A DNA stretch of 64,000 bases from Methylobacillus flagellatus KT (GTDB lineage Bacteria; Pseudomonadota; Gammaproteobacteria; Burkholderiales; Methylophilaceae): the NCBI RefSeq assembly GCF_000013705.1, contig NC_007947.1, positions 806,001 to 870,000 on the forward strand, given 5' to 3'. The position numbers and the translations under genes were made by a program. Positions 50,562-59,497 of this stretch are shown here, in pieces. How positions within the stretch are numbered: position 1 is the first letter of the stretch; the number at the start of each line of letters is the position of its first letter. The notes under the pieces are model-generated. The model did no database searches. It saw only the letters and a program-made list of their open reading frames with translations, and had not been told where the DNA came from.

Positions 50562-51032
50562 TTAAGCTGCGACCTGGACGGCTGGACGCGAGGTTTCCCG
50601 GCGGACGGTGAATCGGATTTCCTTACCTTCGCGTTGCGAAGCCACAAGGTCTGAGAGTGCCACACCTGAAAGGTATTCCAGAATCTTGGCGTTAAGGCTG
50701 GACCAGAGGTCATGGGTCATGCATGGCTTGCCTTCATGGCAATTTTCTTTGCCGCCGCACTGAGTCGCGTCAATCAATTCATCCACGGCAGTAATGATGT
50801 CAGAGACGGAAATCTCGTGATGGTTCTTGGTAAGGCGGTAGCCTCCGCCAGGACCTCGTACGCTCTTGACCAAGCCGTTGCGACGTAGACGGCTGAAAAG
50901 TTGCTCCAGATAGGAAAGTGAGATGCCTTGCCGCTCGCTGATACCGGCCAGGGTGACCGGCTTTTCCTCTTCGTTCAGCGCCAGGTCCAGCATCGCAGTG
51001 ACTGCAAAACGGCCTTTTGTAGTTAATCGCAT
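50562..51032 (-). CDS. iscR: Fe-S cluster regulator IscR
   Basis: Rrf2-family repressor that binds a [2Fe-2S] cluster and shuts off its own operon when clusters are plentiful. Winged helix at the N-terminus ([19 protein letters not shown], then [20 protein letters not shown]) and cluster cysteines in [21 protein letters not shown] (three Cys plus His). 156 residues. Its own operator lies 79 bases upstream of the start. Confidence 0.95.
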   Translation of the reverse strand: MRLTTKGRFAVTAMLDLALNEEEKPVTLAGISERQGISLSYLEQLFSRLRRNGLVKSVRGPGGGYRLTKNHHEISVSDIITAVDELIDATQCGGKENCHEGKPCMTHDLWSSLNAKILEYLSGVALSDLVASQREGKEIRFTVRRETSRPAVQVAA

Positions 51033-51110
51033 GTTTCGTTCCTAAAGTTGTTCGGATCATGCGCCATTGCTGGGTGGTGCAGCAATTTAATGGCGTATTT
51101 CTAGAGTGAA

Positions 51111-51143
51111 ATTCTAGAATACCTGAATACTTTAGTCAACTAT
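51111..51143 (-). promoter_or_regulatory. iscR promoter and type 1 IscR operator
   Basis: On the minus strand, TTGACT (51139-51134), 17 bases, TAGAAT (51116-51111) form a sigma-70 promoter. Overlapping its -35, 51143-51119 matches the 25-bp type 1 IscR site (ATASYYGACTRWWWYAGTCRRSTAT as I remember it) at 23 positions. The site starts inside the last codons of cysE. Confidence 0.85.
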
Positions 51144-51884
51144 TTTGTTGATGGAGTTCACATCGAAAGCATGTCCGATTTCGACATCGGTTTCGATATC
51201 AGCGCCGAGTTTTGCCAGCTGTTGCCTGACCTCTTGCAGTTGATTGTCCTGATTGGCAATATGATCGATGAGGGTTTGAATGGCCTTGTTCAATGGGTCA
51301 TTCATCTTTTCGCTGACAGCATAGGCGGCAAAGCCGATTTTCTCTGCCATATTGTCCTGCGGGCGCGGTTGTTCCTGGTCGACGATTCTTGCAGGAATAC
51401 CCACTGCGGTGGCATTGTCCGGCACATCCTTGACGACGACGGCATTGGATCCGATCTTGGCCTTTGCGCCGATGGTGATTGGGCCCAGCACTTTGGCGCC
51501 AGCGCCAATCACGACGCCATTTAGCAATGTTGGATGGCGCTTGCCCTTGTTCCAGGATGTACCGCCCAGGGTGACGCCGTGATATAGAGTGCAGTCATCT
51601 CCTATCACGGCCGTTTCACCGATGACCACGCCCATGCCGTGGTCGATAAACACACGGCGCCCAATGACGGCGCCTGGGTGGATTTCGATCCCCGTAAACC
51701 AGCGTGCGATATAAGAGCTGAGCCGTGCCAACCAGTAAAGGCGCATCCGCCAAAGCCGGTGCGAGAAACGGTGAATGAGCAAAGCATGGACGCCAGGGTA
51801 GGTGGTGAGGATTTCCCAACGTGTACGCGCTGCGGGATCTCGCTCAAACACAACGCCGATATCTTCTTTTATTTTGCTGAACAT
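51132..51884 (-). CDS. cysE: Serine O-acetyltransferase
   Basis: Makes O-acetylserine for cysteine synthesis. It has the left-handed beta-helix hexapeptide repeats, with [21 protein letters not shown] (conserved His), [19 protein letters not shown], and [14 protein letters not shown]. 250 residues. Upstream of iscR on the same strand, so cysteine supply and desulfuration are linked genetically. The end of the gene carries the iscR operator. Confidence 0.94.
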   Translation of the reverse strand: MFSKIKEDIGVVFERDPAARTRWEILTTYPGVHALLIHRFSHRLWRMRLYWLARLSSYIARWFTGIEIHPGAVIGRRVFIDHGMGVVIGETAVIGDDCTLYHGVTLGGTSWNKGKRHPTLLNGVVIGAGAKVLGPITIGAKAKIGSNAVVVKDVPDNATAVGIPARIVDQEQPRPQDNMAEKIGFAAYAVSEKMNDPLNKAIQTLIDHIANQDNQLQEVRQQLAKLGADIETDVEIGHAFDVNSINKIVD

Positions 51885-51917
51885 CCGACTATTTTACTCT
51901 GAAATGAGAAGTCGGCG

Positions 51918-52673
51918 TCATGCTTCAGGGGAAGGGCGCGGCGGGCGAGGCGTCTGTGTCGCGCTGAGTATGCCCCGCAGGATATTGACTTCTTCCTTTT
52001 CCAGCCTAGCGCGTCCGTACATGCGGCGCAGGCGCTGCATCAGGCGTTTAGGCTGCGCAGGATTCAGGAAGCCAATCTCAATCAACACTTGTTCCAGATG
52101 CGCATATAAGCGCTCGATTTCTTCGCTGGTTGCCAATGGGGCGGACTCAGTGCGCGTAGGACCGGGATGATCCAACACTGCCATACGCAGCTCATAGCTG
52201 ATCACCTGCACAGCAGCAGCGAGGTTGAGCGAAGAGTATTCAGGGTTGGCTGGGATCATGGCCAGCAATTGGCAGTGATCGAGCTCTGCATTGGAAAGCC
52301 CGCTCATCTCCGTGCCGAATACGATGGCGACAGGGGCGTCGTGGGCTGCTTCGATTGCACGTTGCACACCAGTACGCGCGGAAACCAGCTCATGTGAAAG
52401 TTCACGCCTGCGTGCGCTCATGCCGATGGCAAGTGTCGTACCGTGTAATGCTTCTGCCAAAGTGGCGCATACCTGGGTGTTATCGAGGATGTCCGTAGCG
52501 CCCGATGCCATGGCGGTCGCCTCGGCATGAGGGAACGATTTCGGCTTTACCAGCACGAGCTGTGACAATCCCATGGTCTTCATGGCGCGTGCGGCGGCTC
52601 CTATGTTGCCCGGGTGGCTTGTCTGGCAAAGGACGATACGGATTTGTTGCAGCAGGTTGAGTTTGGATGTCAT
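51918..52673 (-). CDS. trmJ: tRNA (cytidine/uridine-32 2'-O) methyltransferase
   Basis: SPOUT-class methylase with the trefoil knot. RIVLCQTSHPGNIGAAARAMKTMG at the start; VFGTEMSGLSNAELDHC and NLAAAVQVISYELR near residues 115-165 are the cofactor-binding knot. 251 residues. Starts the trmJ-cysE-iscR series and is divergent from suhB, as in many proteobacteria. Confidence 0.94.
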   Translation of the reverse strand: MTSKLNLLQQIRIVLCQTSHPGNIGAAARAMKTMGLSQLVLVKPKSFPHAEATAMASGATDILDNTQVCATLAEALHGTTLAIGMSARRRELSHELVSARTGVQRAIEAAHDAPVAIVFGTEMSGLSNAELDHCQLLAMIPANPEYSSLNLAAAVQVISYELRMAVLDHPGPTRTESAPLATSEEIERLYAHLEQVLIEIGFLNPAQPKRLMQRLRRMYGRARLEKEEVNILRGILSATQTPRPPRPSPEA

Positions 52674-52791
52674 GGCAATAAGGCTTAAAATGCTATTTTA
52701 CCAGTTTAGGGTGTGTGCCCTAACAAGCGCAATTTGTCCCTGTTCTTTAAAATCAGCCCGGCGTGCCGGGATACCGTAACGGAAAGAATCT

Positions 52792-53598
52792 ATGCATTTG
52801 TTGAATAATGCGGTCAAGGCCGCCCGCCGTGCAGGCGATATCATTAACCGTGGCTCTTTGGATATCGGCGCCCTGACGGTGCGCAGCAAGGATTACAATG
52901 ATTTCGTCAGTGAAGTCGACCAGGCCGCCGAGGCTGCCATTATTGATATATTGAGAAATGCCTATCCTGACCATGGTTTTTTTGGGGAGGAGAGTGGCAA
53001 GCAGGATGAGGATGCGGATAATGTCTGGATCATAGATCCATTGGATGGTACCACCAACTTTCTGCACGGTTTTCAGCAATATTCCGTGTCGATCGCCCTG
53101 AGGCAGAAAGGGCAGATCACGCGTGCGGTCATCTATGACCCTAGTCGGAACGATCTGTTTACTGCCATTCGCGGCGGTGGCGCTTTCCTGAACAATAAGC
53201 GCATCCGCGTCACCAACCGTCCCAAGTTGCAGGATTCCCTGATCGGTACCGGCTTCCCGTTCCGGGATTTCACGCATTTCGAGACTTATATTGGCATGTT
53301 CAAGGACATGGTCAAGAAGACCGCTGGCTTGCGTCGCCCCGGCTCTGCCGCGCTTGATTTGGCTTATGTCGCAGCCGGCTGGTTTGACGGCTTCTGGGAA
53401 ATTGGTCTGTCTACTTGGGATATCGCAGCCGGCGCTTTGCTTGTGCATGAAGCTGGCGGCTTGGTCGGCGATTTCGAAGGCAACGAGGGTTACCTTGAAA
53501 GCGGCAATATCGTCGCAGCCAATCCTAAAGTATTCGCTCAGATGTTGCAGGTGTTGGCTCCCCATTTGACGGAAGAACTGAAAACCAAGAAAAAATAG
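52792..53598 (+). CDS. suhB: Inositol-1-monophosphatase family protein SuhB
   Basis: Lithium-sensitive phosphatase family; SuhB also has a role in rRNA transcription antitermination in E. coli. Metal site: FGEESGK, IIDPLDGTTNFLHGF, and STWDIAAGALLVHEAGG. 268 residues. Start ATG 52792. Confidence 0.93.
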   Translation: MHLLNNAVKAARRAGDIINRGSLDIGALTVRSKDYNDFVSEVDQAAEAAIIDILRNAYPDHGFFGEESGKQDEDADNVWIIDPLDGTTNFLHGFQQYSVSIALRQKGQITRAVIYDPSRNDLFTAIRGGGAFLNNKRIRVTNRPKLQDSLIGTGFPFRDFTHFETYIGMFKDMVKKTAGLRRPGSAALDLAYVAAGWFDGFWEIGLSTWDIAAGALLVHEAGGLVGDFEGNEGYLESGNIVAANPKVFAQMLQVLAPHLTEELKTKKK

Positions 53599-53652
53599 TC
53601 CTGGGGCGGCGGATGTCGCCTTTCGATATCCATCATGCCAACACGAAAAAAA

Positions 53653-53676
53653 GCCAGCGTGAGCTTTCACGCTGGC
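53653..53676 (-). terminator. Perfect 10-bp hairpin with T-run on the minus strand
   Basis: GCCAGCGTGA and TCACGCTGGC around GCTT. The minus-strand reading ends in TTTTTTT, so it terminates leftward transcription; rightward it lacks a T-run. suhB, the only gene just to its left, is on the plus strand, so the orientation is unexpected. Confidence 0.65.
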
Positions 53677-53826
53677 ATTACACTATGGAGAAGTTGCAAA
53701 GAACATGGAGTGAACTCTTAACTTCTGAGGTCCATTCTAGACATCCGTCAGGAAGCTGGCTGTAGGAATGTGTCACTCGGGTAGGGGGAAATATTCATTC
53801 AATTTTCGTGGTGAAGGAATAAGTAT

Positions 53827-53841
53827 CGGGACTTTTTCCCG
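53827..53841. promoter_or_regulatory. Inverted repeat upstream of kinase 1 (CGGGA-N5-TCCCG)
   Basis: CGGGACTTTTTCCCG, a perfect 5-bp inverted repeat. It recurs, with the same spacing, at 55962-55976 and 58259-58273. Candidate binding site for the local NarL-type regulators. Confidence 0.6.
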
Positions 53842-53910
53842 TTTCTGTTTTCGGAGAACTGATTTAAATTGCGCAATCACACGCAGCAGGCTGCTTTATC
53901 AAGTTCACCG

Positions 53911-55269
53911 ATGAACCTAAAATTACGTCTCAATCTGATCATTACCCTATTGTTGGCATTGGTGTTGTTGCTTGCTGCTGTGATGATGATCCACAATGCC
54001 CGGGACGATGTCCGTGCGGAAGTGCAATCTACTGCTACCCTGGCCATGCATCTGCTGGATGCTGAAATACTGCATTACACTTCTGATTTCGCTTGGCTGA
54101 ATGAAGCGGATGGGCAAAATCCCAATTCCATATTCCGATTGCATAACCTGGGCAACGTTCGCCATCTGCGCATTGAGTTCTTTGACGCTAATGGCCGCCT
54201 GCGTGACAGCAATATCGAAAGTCATAAACAGGAACCCACATCTTGGCTGGTGAGCGCGATGGGGTTCATTTCTCCAGCCCTGCCTGAAATCCGCCGCAAG
54301 ATTTTTGTCAGCGGCCGCATGATTGGAGAGCTGGTTGTTACACCAGACCCCAGTTATGAAATCCAGGAAGTCCTTGGCGATGTCATGGGGTTGCTATTGC
54401 TAGTGGCCATCTTCTTCGTGGCCGTCAATGCATTGGTGTACTGGGCGGTTGGCCGTGCTATGCGGCCGGTTGATAGCGTCATGACCGCATTGAATGAGCT
54501 GGAGCGAGGCAATCTGAAAGCGCGGCTGCCTGATTTTGAATTGCCAGAACTGGCCGGCATTAGCCGGAAGTTCAATGCCATGGCCGAAACGCTTGAAACC
54601 AGCATACAAAACAATCATAAGCTCACGCAGCAGTTGATTCGACTGCAGGAAGACGAGCGCAAGAACCTGGCGCGGGATCTGCATGATGAAATCGGTCAAT
54701 ACTTGACCGCGGTGCACGTGGATGCTTCTGCCATCCTCAATGCCAAGAGTATCGAGAATGCTAAGGAAAGTGCGAAAGCGATCAGCGCCGTGGCGCGGCA
54801 GATGATGGATATCGTGCATGACATGCTGCAGAGGTTGCGACCTTCAGGGTTGGATGCGTTCGGCTTAAGTACTGCGTTGAAAGATCTGGTGAGCACTTGG
54901 AAACAACGCAATCAGCAAGTTGACGTGCATGTCGATATTCCCGGGCGGCTCGATGACATCCGGGATGAGACGACTGCCATTGCGGTGTATCGCATAGTGC
55001 AGGAGTGCCTGACGAATGTGACCCGGCATTCCAATGCAAGCCGGGTCGATATACGGATTACTATTGAGAAGACGATGCTCAACATTACTGTTGAAGACAA
55101 CGGGCGTGGATTCAATACTGCCCAGCTGCCATCTGGTTTTGGGCTTGCCGGCATGCGTGAGCGCGTAGAAGGCTTGGGAGGACGCTTCTCATTAGACAGC
55201 GCGTTGGCGGCGGGGACACGGGTCAATGTTGAGTTGCCATTACAAGCGTCAGCAGGGGAAAAGCAATGA
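53911..55269 (+). CDS. Sensor histidine kinase 1 (NarX/UhpB-like, HAMP-HisKA_3)
   Basis: Membrane sensor of about 452 residues. Two helices (about 5-27 and 155-178) enclose a periplasmic domain; then a HAMP linker, and the dimerisation helix ARDLHDEIGQYLTAVHVDA with the phosphorylated His, typical of HisKA_3. Kinase N-box VYRIVQECLTNVTRHSNASRV and the glycine motifs DNGRGFN and GFGLAGMRERVE. ATG 53911 chosen; TTG 53869 is open upstream. Its stop overlaps the regulator start (ATGA). Stimulus unknown; an inverted repeat sits just upstream. Confidence 0.85.
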   Translation: MNLKLRLNLIITLLLALVLLLAAVMMIHNARDDVRAEVQSTATLAMHLLDAEILHYTSDFAWLNEADGQNPNSIFRLHNLGNVRHLRIEFFDANGRLRDSNIESHKQEPTSWLVSAMGFISPALPEIRRKIFVSGRMIGELVVTPDPSYEIQEVLGDVMGLLLLVAIFFVAVNALVYWAVGRAMRPVDSVMTALNELERGNLKARLPDFELPELAGISRKFNAMAETLETSIQNNHKLTQQLIRLQEDERKNLARDLHDEIGQYLTAVHVDASAILNAKSIENAKESAKAISAVARQMMDIVHDMLQRLRPSGLDAFGLSTALKDLVSTWKQRNQQVDVHVDIPGRLDDIRDETTAIAVYRIVQECLTNVTRHSNASRVDIRITIEKTMLNITVEDNGRGFNTAQLPSGFGLAGMRERVEGLGGRFSLDSALAAGTRVNVELPLQASAGEKQ

Positions 55270-55907
55270 GTGTCAATATTCGCATCATGTTGGTGGATGA
55301 TCATGAGGTGGTCCGCTCAGGCCTGCGGCGATTGCTTGAGCAGAATGACGGTGTTGAAGTTATTGCCGAAGCAGACAGTGGGGAGCAGGCATATCAGTTT
55401 TATGGCGAGCATATGCCTGACGTCATCGTCATGGACATGTCCATGCCAGGTATGGGCGGGCTAGAGGCTTTGCGCCGCATCATTGCGCGCTATCCTCAGG
55501 CTCGTGTCATTATTTTTTCCATGCATGAGAATGCTGCGTTTGCATCGCAGGCATTGGGCGCGGGGGCCAGGGCGTATGTGGCCAAATCTGGTGCGGCGGA
55601 TGATCTCGTCCAGGCAGTGCGTGAAGTGGCGCAGGGAAAAGGTTATTTAAGCCCGGGTATTGCCCAGCAGATTGCCTTGCAGACCCTCTCTGGCAGCGAC
55701 GACCCTACGCGTCTGTTATCAGCGCGTGAGTTTGAAGTATTCCGCTTGTTGGCCGCGGGCAAGGGAGTAGAGGAGATTTCCACTATATTGAAGATCAGTC
55801 AGAAAACCGTGGCAAATTACCAGACACTGCTGAAGCAGAAATTAGGTATCACCAGCCCCATTGAGCTGGTGCGGCTGGCGATCAAGCATGGCGTAATTGA
55901 GGGGTGA
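55266..55907 (+). CDS. Response regulator 1 (NarL/LuxR family)
   Basis: Receiver domain with the acidic pocket VDDHEVVRS, phospho-Asp in VIVMDMSMPGMGG, and the Lys in AYVAKSGAADD; C-terminal LuxR helix-turn-helix LLSAREFEVFRLLAAGKGVEEISTI. 213 residues. Pairs with kinase 1. Clearly paralogous to the convergent regulator 2 (shared RRIIAR, IIFSMH and SAREFEVFR-type stretches). Confidence 0.9.
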   Translation: MSVNIRIMLVDDHEVVRSGLRRLLEQNDGVEVIAEADSGEQAYQFYGEHMPDVIVMDMSMPGMGGLEALRRIIARYPQARVIIFSMHENAAFASQALGAGARAYVAKSGAADDLVQAVREVAQGKGYLSPGIAQQIALQTLSGSDDPTRLLSAREFEVFRLLAAGKGVEEISTILKISQKTVANYQTLLKQKLGITSPIELVRLAIKHGVIEG

Positions 55908-55961
55908 CAGGCAAACCCTTGCGGCCAATGTTCCCGTTGATATGGGCGAATATTTCATTTT

Positions 55962-55976
55962 CGGGAATAATTCCCT
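55962..55976. promoter_or_regulatory. Inverted repeat between the two response-regulator genes
   Basis: CGGGAATAATTCCCT, the second copy of the CGGGA-N5-TCCC motif. It lies between two convergent stops, where a promoter would not be expected. Confidence 0.5.
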
Positions 55977-56110
55977 GTAATTTTGAGGAATGAATGCGAT
56001 AGGTGATTGCTTGGTTTGGGATTACGCTGTCATTCAGCAGCTTGGATTTCTTAGCAAGATAATTTTCCATCAAGCCTGTTGTTCAACTCCATACCACTAA
56101 GGATTTACCA

Positions 56111-56138
56111 AAACCAGGATGACACCTGGTTTTTTTTT
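56111..56138. terminator. Bidirectional terminator between the two regulator genes
   Basis: AAACCAGG and CCTGGTTT form an 8-bp stem with TTTTTTTT to the right and AAAA to the left. Best on the plus strand. Confidence 0.85.
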
Positions 56139-56143
56139 GCTGT

Positions 56144-56782
56144 TTAATCCCGCTGCTGGGTAATGCCAAAGCGTATTGCAATATGCACCAGTTGTCCTGT
56201 TGTCTGCACATTGAGCTTTTGCCGTACCTGGGTCTGGATATTGGCAGCAGTCTTGTAGCCAATATGCAACTCCTCAGCGATACCGCTTAAAGAAATACCT
56301 TCAGCGATACGGCGAAACACCTCGAATTCCCTGGGGGATAGTTTTTCCAATGGATTTTCGCTAGGAGAGAAGCGGTCCATGGCGAGGTGCTGTGCCAGTT
56401 CATGTCCAATATAGCGTCCACCACGCAATACTTGTTTCACTGCTTCAAGCAATATTTCTGGCGCATCGGTCTTGACGACATATCCCCTCGCGCCGGCCTG
56501 CATGGAGCGCGCCGCATAGATATTGTCGTTATGCATACTGAAAATAATCAGGCGGGCATTCCTATCTCGTGCAATGATGCGGTGCAAGGTTTCCAATCCG
56601 CCAATTCCCGGCATGTCCAGGTCGAGAATTCCCAAGTCGGGGTGATGCTCTTGCCAAAGCGTACAGGCGCGCTCGCCGCTCTCTGCTTCTGCTATTACTT
56701 GGTAACCTGCGTTCTCAAGCAAGATGCGCAATCCACTGCGCACTACTGCGTGGTCGTCTGCCAGTAGTATTCGTTGAACCAT
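56144..56782 (-). CDS. Response regulator 2 (NarL/LuxR family)
   Basis: Receiver (LADDHAVVRSGLRILLENAG, phospho-Asp in LGILDLDMPGIGG, Lys in GYVVKTDAPE) and LuxR helix-turn-helix LSPREFEVFRRIAEGISLSGI. 212 residues. It starts two bases after the stop of kinase 2 and faces regulator 1. Confidence 0.9.
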   Translation of the reverse strand: MVQRILLADDHAVVRSGLRILLENAGYQVIAEAESGERACTLWQEHHPDLGILDLDMPGIGGLETLHRIIARDRNARLIIFSMHNDNIYAARSMQAGARGYVVKTDAPEILLEAVKQVLRGGRYIGHELAQHLAMDRFSPSENPLEKLSPREFEVFRRIAEGISLSGIAEELHIGYKTAANIQTQVRQKLNVQTTGQLVHIAIRFGITQQRD

Positions 56783-56784
56783 AC

Positions 56785-58185
56785 TTAATTTTCCTGAATG
56801 ACCTTCGGTGTGGCATTGAAGGGAAGCGTTGCTGAAATAACAACCCCTTTTCGTTCGCTGCGGATGTTAAATGTGCCGCCCTCTGCCTCAACACGCTCTC
56901 GCATGCCGGATAAACCGAAACCCGCCCGGGGCAGATGTGGATTGAAGCCTACACCATCATCTTGCACCTCTACCGTCAATATGTCTGAAAGTATTCCATG
57001 GGTGCGGATTAGCCTGATCGCGACACGATTGGCATACGCATGGCGCGCGATATTGGTGAGCGACTCCTGCACGATACGATATGCCACGATACTGGTTTTT
57101 TCCGGCAGGCTCGGATAATGTTTATCCAGCATCAGTTGACACTCGATTGCCGGATGTTGTCTTTTCCATTCATTGACCAGTTGCTCAATCGCTTCTGCAA
57201 GACCATGAGCGTCCAATGCCGTAGGACGAAGGCGGTGAATCAAGCCGCGTACTGCTTGCTGAATATGTTCGACATGTGAATTGATACGTGCGGAAAACTC
57301 CCCGATGAAAGAATGGCCCTCCTTGGGTAGGCTCGCCAATTCCAGACGAATTGCAGTCAGGTACTGCCCCATTTCATCGTGGATCTCACGCGCGATATTG
57401 CGGCGCTCTTCCTCTTGCACTTGCATGGCATGACGGGCGAGTGCTTGGTTTTCCTTGAGCAGAACAGCCAGTTCACGTTCTGCCAAATGCTGCTCCGTAA
57501 TATCGGCAAAAAAACCGTAGATATTCTGTTGTGAAGAGTGTGGGTTATCCAAGGCACGTGTCAGTCTAGCCGTTACGACCCAAGGCGCATTGTCCGGACG
57601 GGTAAGCGTAAGCTCCGGGATGTCGACTTTGTCTGAAGTTTGCAACTGGAGACAAATATCCCCCCAGCGCCGCCCCATTGCCTTCTTCAGGTTGAGGGTA
57701 GATGCGCTGTTGCCGGACATGGCATTAAATGCCGGATTACACAGCAAGATATTACCATTGAGATCAGCAATGAAATTGCCGGACAAGCCTTGTTCAAAAA
57801 GTGTTTTGAACAAGCGCTGACTTTCTTGCGATGCCTGTTCTGCGACACTGCGACGGTTAACCTCTGCGATCATTTCGCGCATGCGGCGGCGTGAGAACCA
57901 CACCGCAACAAAAGCCGCTGTGAAAAGGACCAGTGGAAACTCGTCCAGCTGGAGTGATTCGTGGGCCAGCGCCCACGCGATGAACTTTTCTGACAGATCC
58001 AACTTTGCCGATAGCAGAAACACGCTTGCGATGACAAGCAGGGAAATGATGATATCGCGGGTGGGCTGGGAAATGCGCGTCCAGAATGTGAGAGTGGGGT
58101 TGGGCGTGGTACTCATTGTTGCGCAATTCTGATAGAGAACCTTCATTCCTTGGAAGTGATTTTTTCCTGAAATCGCTGACGGCAT
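56785..58185 (-). CDS. Sensor histidine kinase 2 (PAS-HisKA_3)
   Basis: Up to 466 residues. Two N-terminal membrane helices (about 45-65 and 80-98), a PAS domain (about 120-245, LFEQGLSGNFIADLNGNIL), then the HisKA_3 helix IAREIHDEMGQYLTAIRLELA and kinase motifs VAYRIVQESLTNIARHAYANR, DDGVGFN and GFGLSGMRERVE. The first 23 residues (MPSAISG...) may not be translated; ATG 58146 or 58116 are alternatives and none has a good ribosome site. Divergent from the truncated TonB receptor gene. Confidence 0.85.
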   Translation of the reverse strand: MPSAISGKNHFQGMKVLYQNCATMSTTPNPTLTFWTRISQPTRDIIISLLVIASVFLLSAKLDLSEKFIAWALAHESLQLDEFPLVLFTAAFVAVWFSRRRMREMIAEVNRRSVAEQASQESQRLFKTLFEQGLSGNFIADLNGNILLCNPAFNAMSGNSASTLNLKKAMGRRWGDICLQLQTSDKVDIPELTLTRPDNAPWVVTARLTRALDNPHSSQQNIYGFFADITEQHLAERELAVLLKENQALARHAMQVQEEERRNIAREIHDEMGQYLTAIRLELASLPKEGHSFIGEFSARINSHVEHIQQAVRGLIHRLRPTALDAHGLAEAIEQLVNEWKRQHPAIECQLMLDKHYPSLPEKTSIVAYRIVQESLTNIARHAYANRVAIRLIRTHGILSDILTVEVQDDGVGFNPHLPRAGFGLSGMRERVEAEGGTFNIRSERKGVVISATLPFNATPKVIQEN

Positions 58186-58258
58186 GCGGGGTTGGGAGTT
58201 TTTCCTGGTGTCGTGGGCAATTAATTTTCATTGGTATTGAAATATTTCAAAACATATT

Positions 58259-58273
58259 CGGGATTTTTTCCCA
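58259..58273. promoter_or_regulatory. Inverted repeat upstream of kinase 2 and the TonB receptor
   Basis: CGGGATTTTTTCCCA, third copy of CGGGA-N5-TCCC. It lies in the 256-base divergent spacer, where it could control either gene. Confidence 0.6.
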
Positions 58274-58441
58274 ATGTAATTTGTGATTAATTCCTCTTCT
58301 TGAATTGAACCAATCCTTGGAAACTCTCAGCTATCTCTGGTTACAAATTTTTACAATTAAATAAAATCGGTGATATTTATGGAGAGGTGCTGGAAAGCCG
58401 TGCTGTTCCAGTGTTCAATGAAACTAAGAGGGAATTCAAAA

Positions 58442-59366
58442 GTGATTAAAAAACCAATGATGGGGATGGCAGTCTTGATCTTGACCATGCCGGCATTCGC
58501 GGCTGAGCAGGCAAATCAAAAAAATGCTGCTTCCAATGCCAATGAGGAGAGCATTGTTGCAGATAAGGTCAAAGTGACCAGTATCCTGCCAGACCGTCTG
58601 GAAGCAGTGCCTGGCTCTTTCAATGTAGTCGACGAAAAGGAATTGAAGGCCCGTCAACCATTCAGCGTACGCGAAGCATTGAACCAAACGCCTGGCATCA
58701 ATATTGTGGGTGAGGATGCCTTTGTGCTGGCGCCTAATATCGGCATTCGCGGCTTGAATCCCCGTCGCACATCCCGTACCTTGCTGATGGAGGACGGGGT
58801 TCCCTTGTTCTTGGCGCCTTATGGAGATCCTTCTGCTCACTATACTACGCCTCTTGATCGAGTGAACCGGATTGAAGTTGTGAAAGGTTCCGGGCAGACA
58901 CTGTATGGTCCGCAAACCGTTGGTGGCATGATCAACTTCGTGACCAAGCCTGTACCAAAAGAGTTTCAGGCGAGCGTGATGGCGATTATTGGTAACAATA
59001 ATTTCAGCGGCGGCCATGTCAATATCGGTACAGGTGGTGACTGGGGTGGCATCATGCTGGATGCGGTCAATCGCAAAGGCGATGGCATTCGCGACAACCA
59101 TGACTTTGAAGTCAATGAGTTGACCTTGAAGGGACAGTTGAATTTAGACGAGCGGAATACGCTGATTACTAAGCTGGGCTGGTATGAGGAAAACTCGAGT
59201 ATTTCAGAAACTGGTTTGGGTCTTGTTGAATATAATGAGGATAAATATCAGGCCCCAACTGGAAAGCAGGATTATTTCAATCATGAACGTAAGTCAATGC
59301 AATTAAAGCATATTTTTCAAGTTTCTGATAAGGCAAAACTTAGTACACAGTTTTATTATGTTAAAT
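58442..59366 (+). pseudogene. TonB-dependent outer-membrane receptor, truncated
   Basis: GTG 58442 follows AAGAGGGAA; ATG 58418 is an alternative. A signal peptide (ending MPAFAAEQ) leads to a plug domain: RQPFSVREALNQTPGINIVG, then GIRGLNPRRTSRTLLMEDG and VVKGSGQTLYGPQTVGGMINF. Only the first few barrel strands follow, to about LSTQFYYVKSE near residue 310. Full receptors of this FecA-like type have 700 or more residues, so more than half is missing. The reading frame runs on without stop into a phage gene (to 59935), but residues after about 59370 show no receptor character. Probable prophage insertion. Confidence 0.8.
59354..59366 (+). other. dif-like half site at the receptor/prophage junction
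   Basis: TATTATGTTAAAT equals the last 13 bases (part of the central region plus the XerD arm) of the proteobacterial dif site. The XerC arm to its left (59339-59349) does not match. It may mark the left attachment site of the element or be a coincidence. Confidence 0.35.
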
Positions 59367-59379
59367 CAGAAGCCCAGCT

Positions 59380-59405
59380 AAAAACCGGTTATACCGGCTC
59401 TTTTT
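59380..59405. terminator. Weak hairpin near the element's left end
   Basis: ACCGG, a TTATA loop, then CCGGC, with AAAAA before and CTCTTTTT after. Self-complementary CCGG arms; it could act in both directions at the left edge of the element. Confidence 0.4.
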
Positions 59406-59497
59406 CAACAATTCTAATCTGCAACACCCGGCTAGCCTACGTTCCAAGCCCTCGCTACATGGGCCGAACAATAAACAATAAAAAAGGAGCCGTCAAT

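Noticed and set aside
52753..53670. 305-codon minus-strand frame opposite suhB
   Set aside because: Antisense to a conserved gene and has no family resemblance.
55882..56073. 63-codon minus-strand frame between the regulators
   Set aside because: Low-complexity, no ribosome site and overlaps the regulator 1 end and the inverted repeat.
59339..59366. Complete dif site
   Set aside because: Only the right 13 bases match; the XerC arm has almost no identity, so it is not a normal dif.
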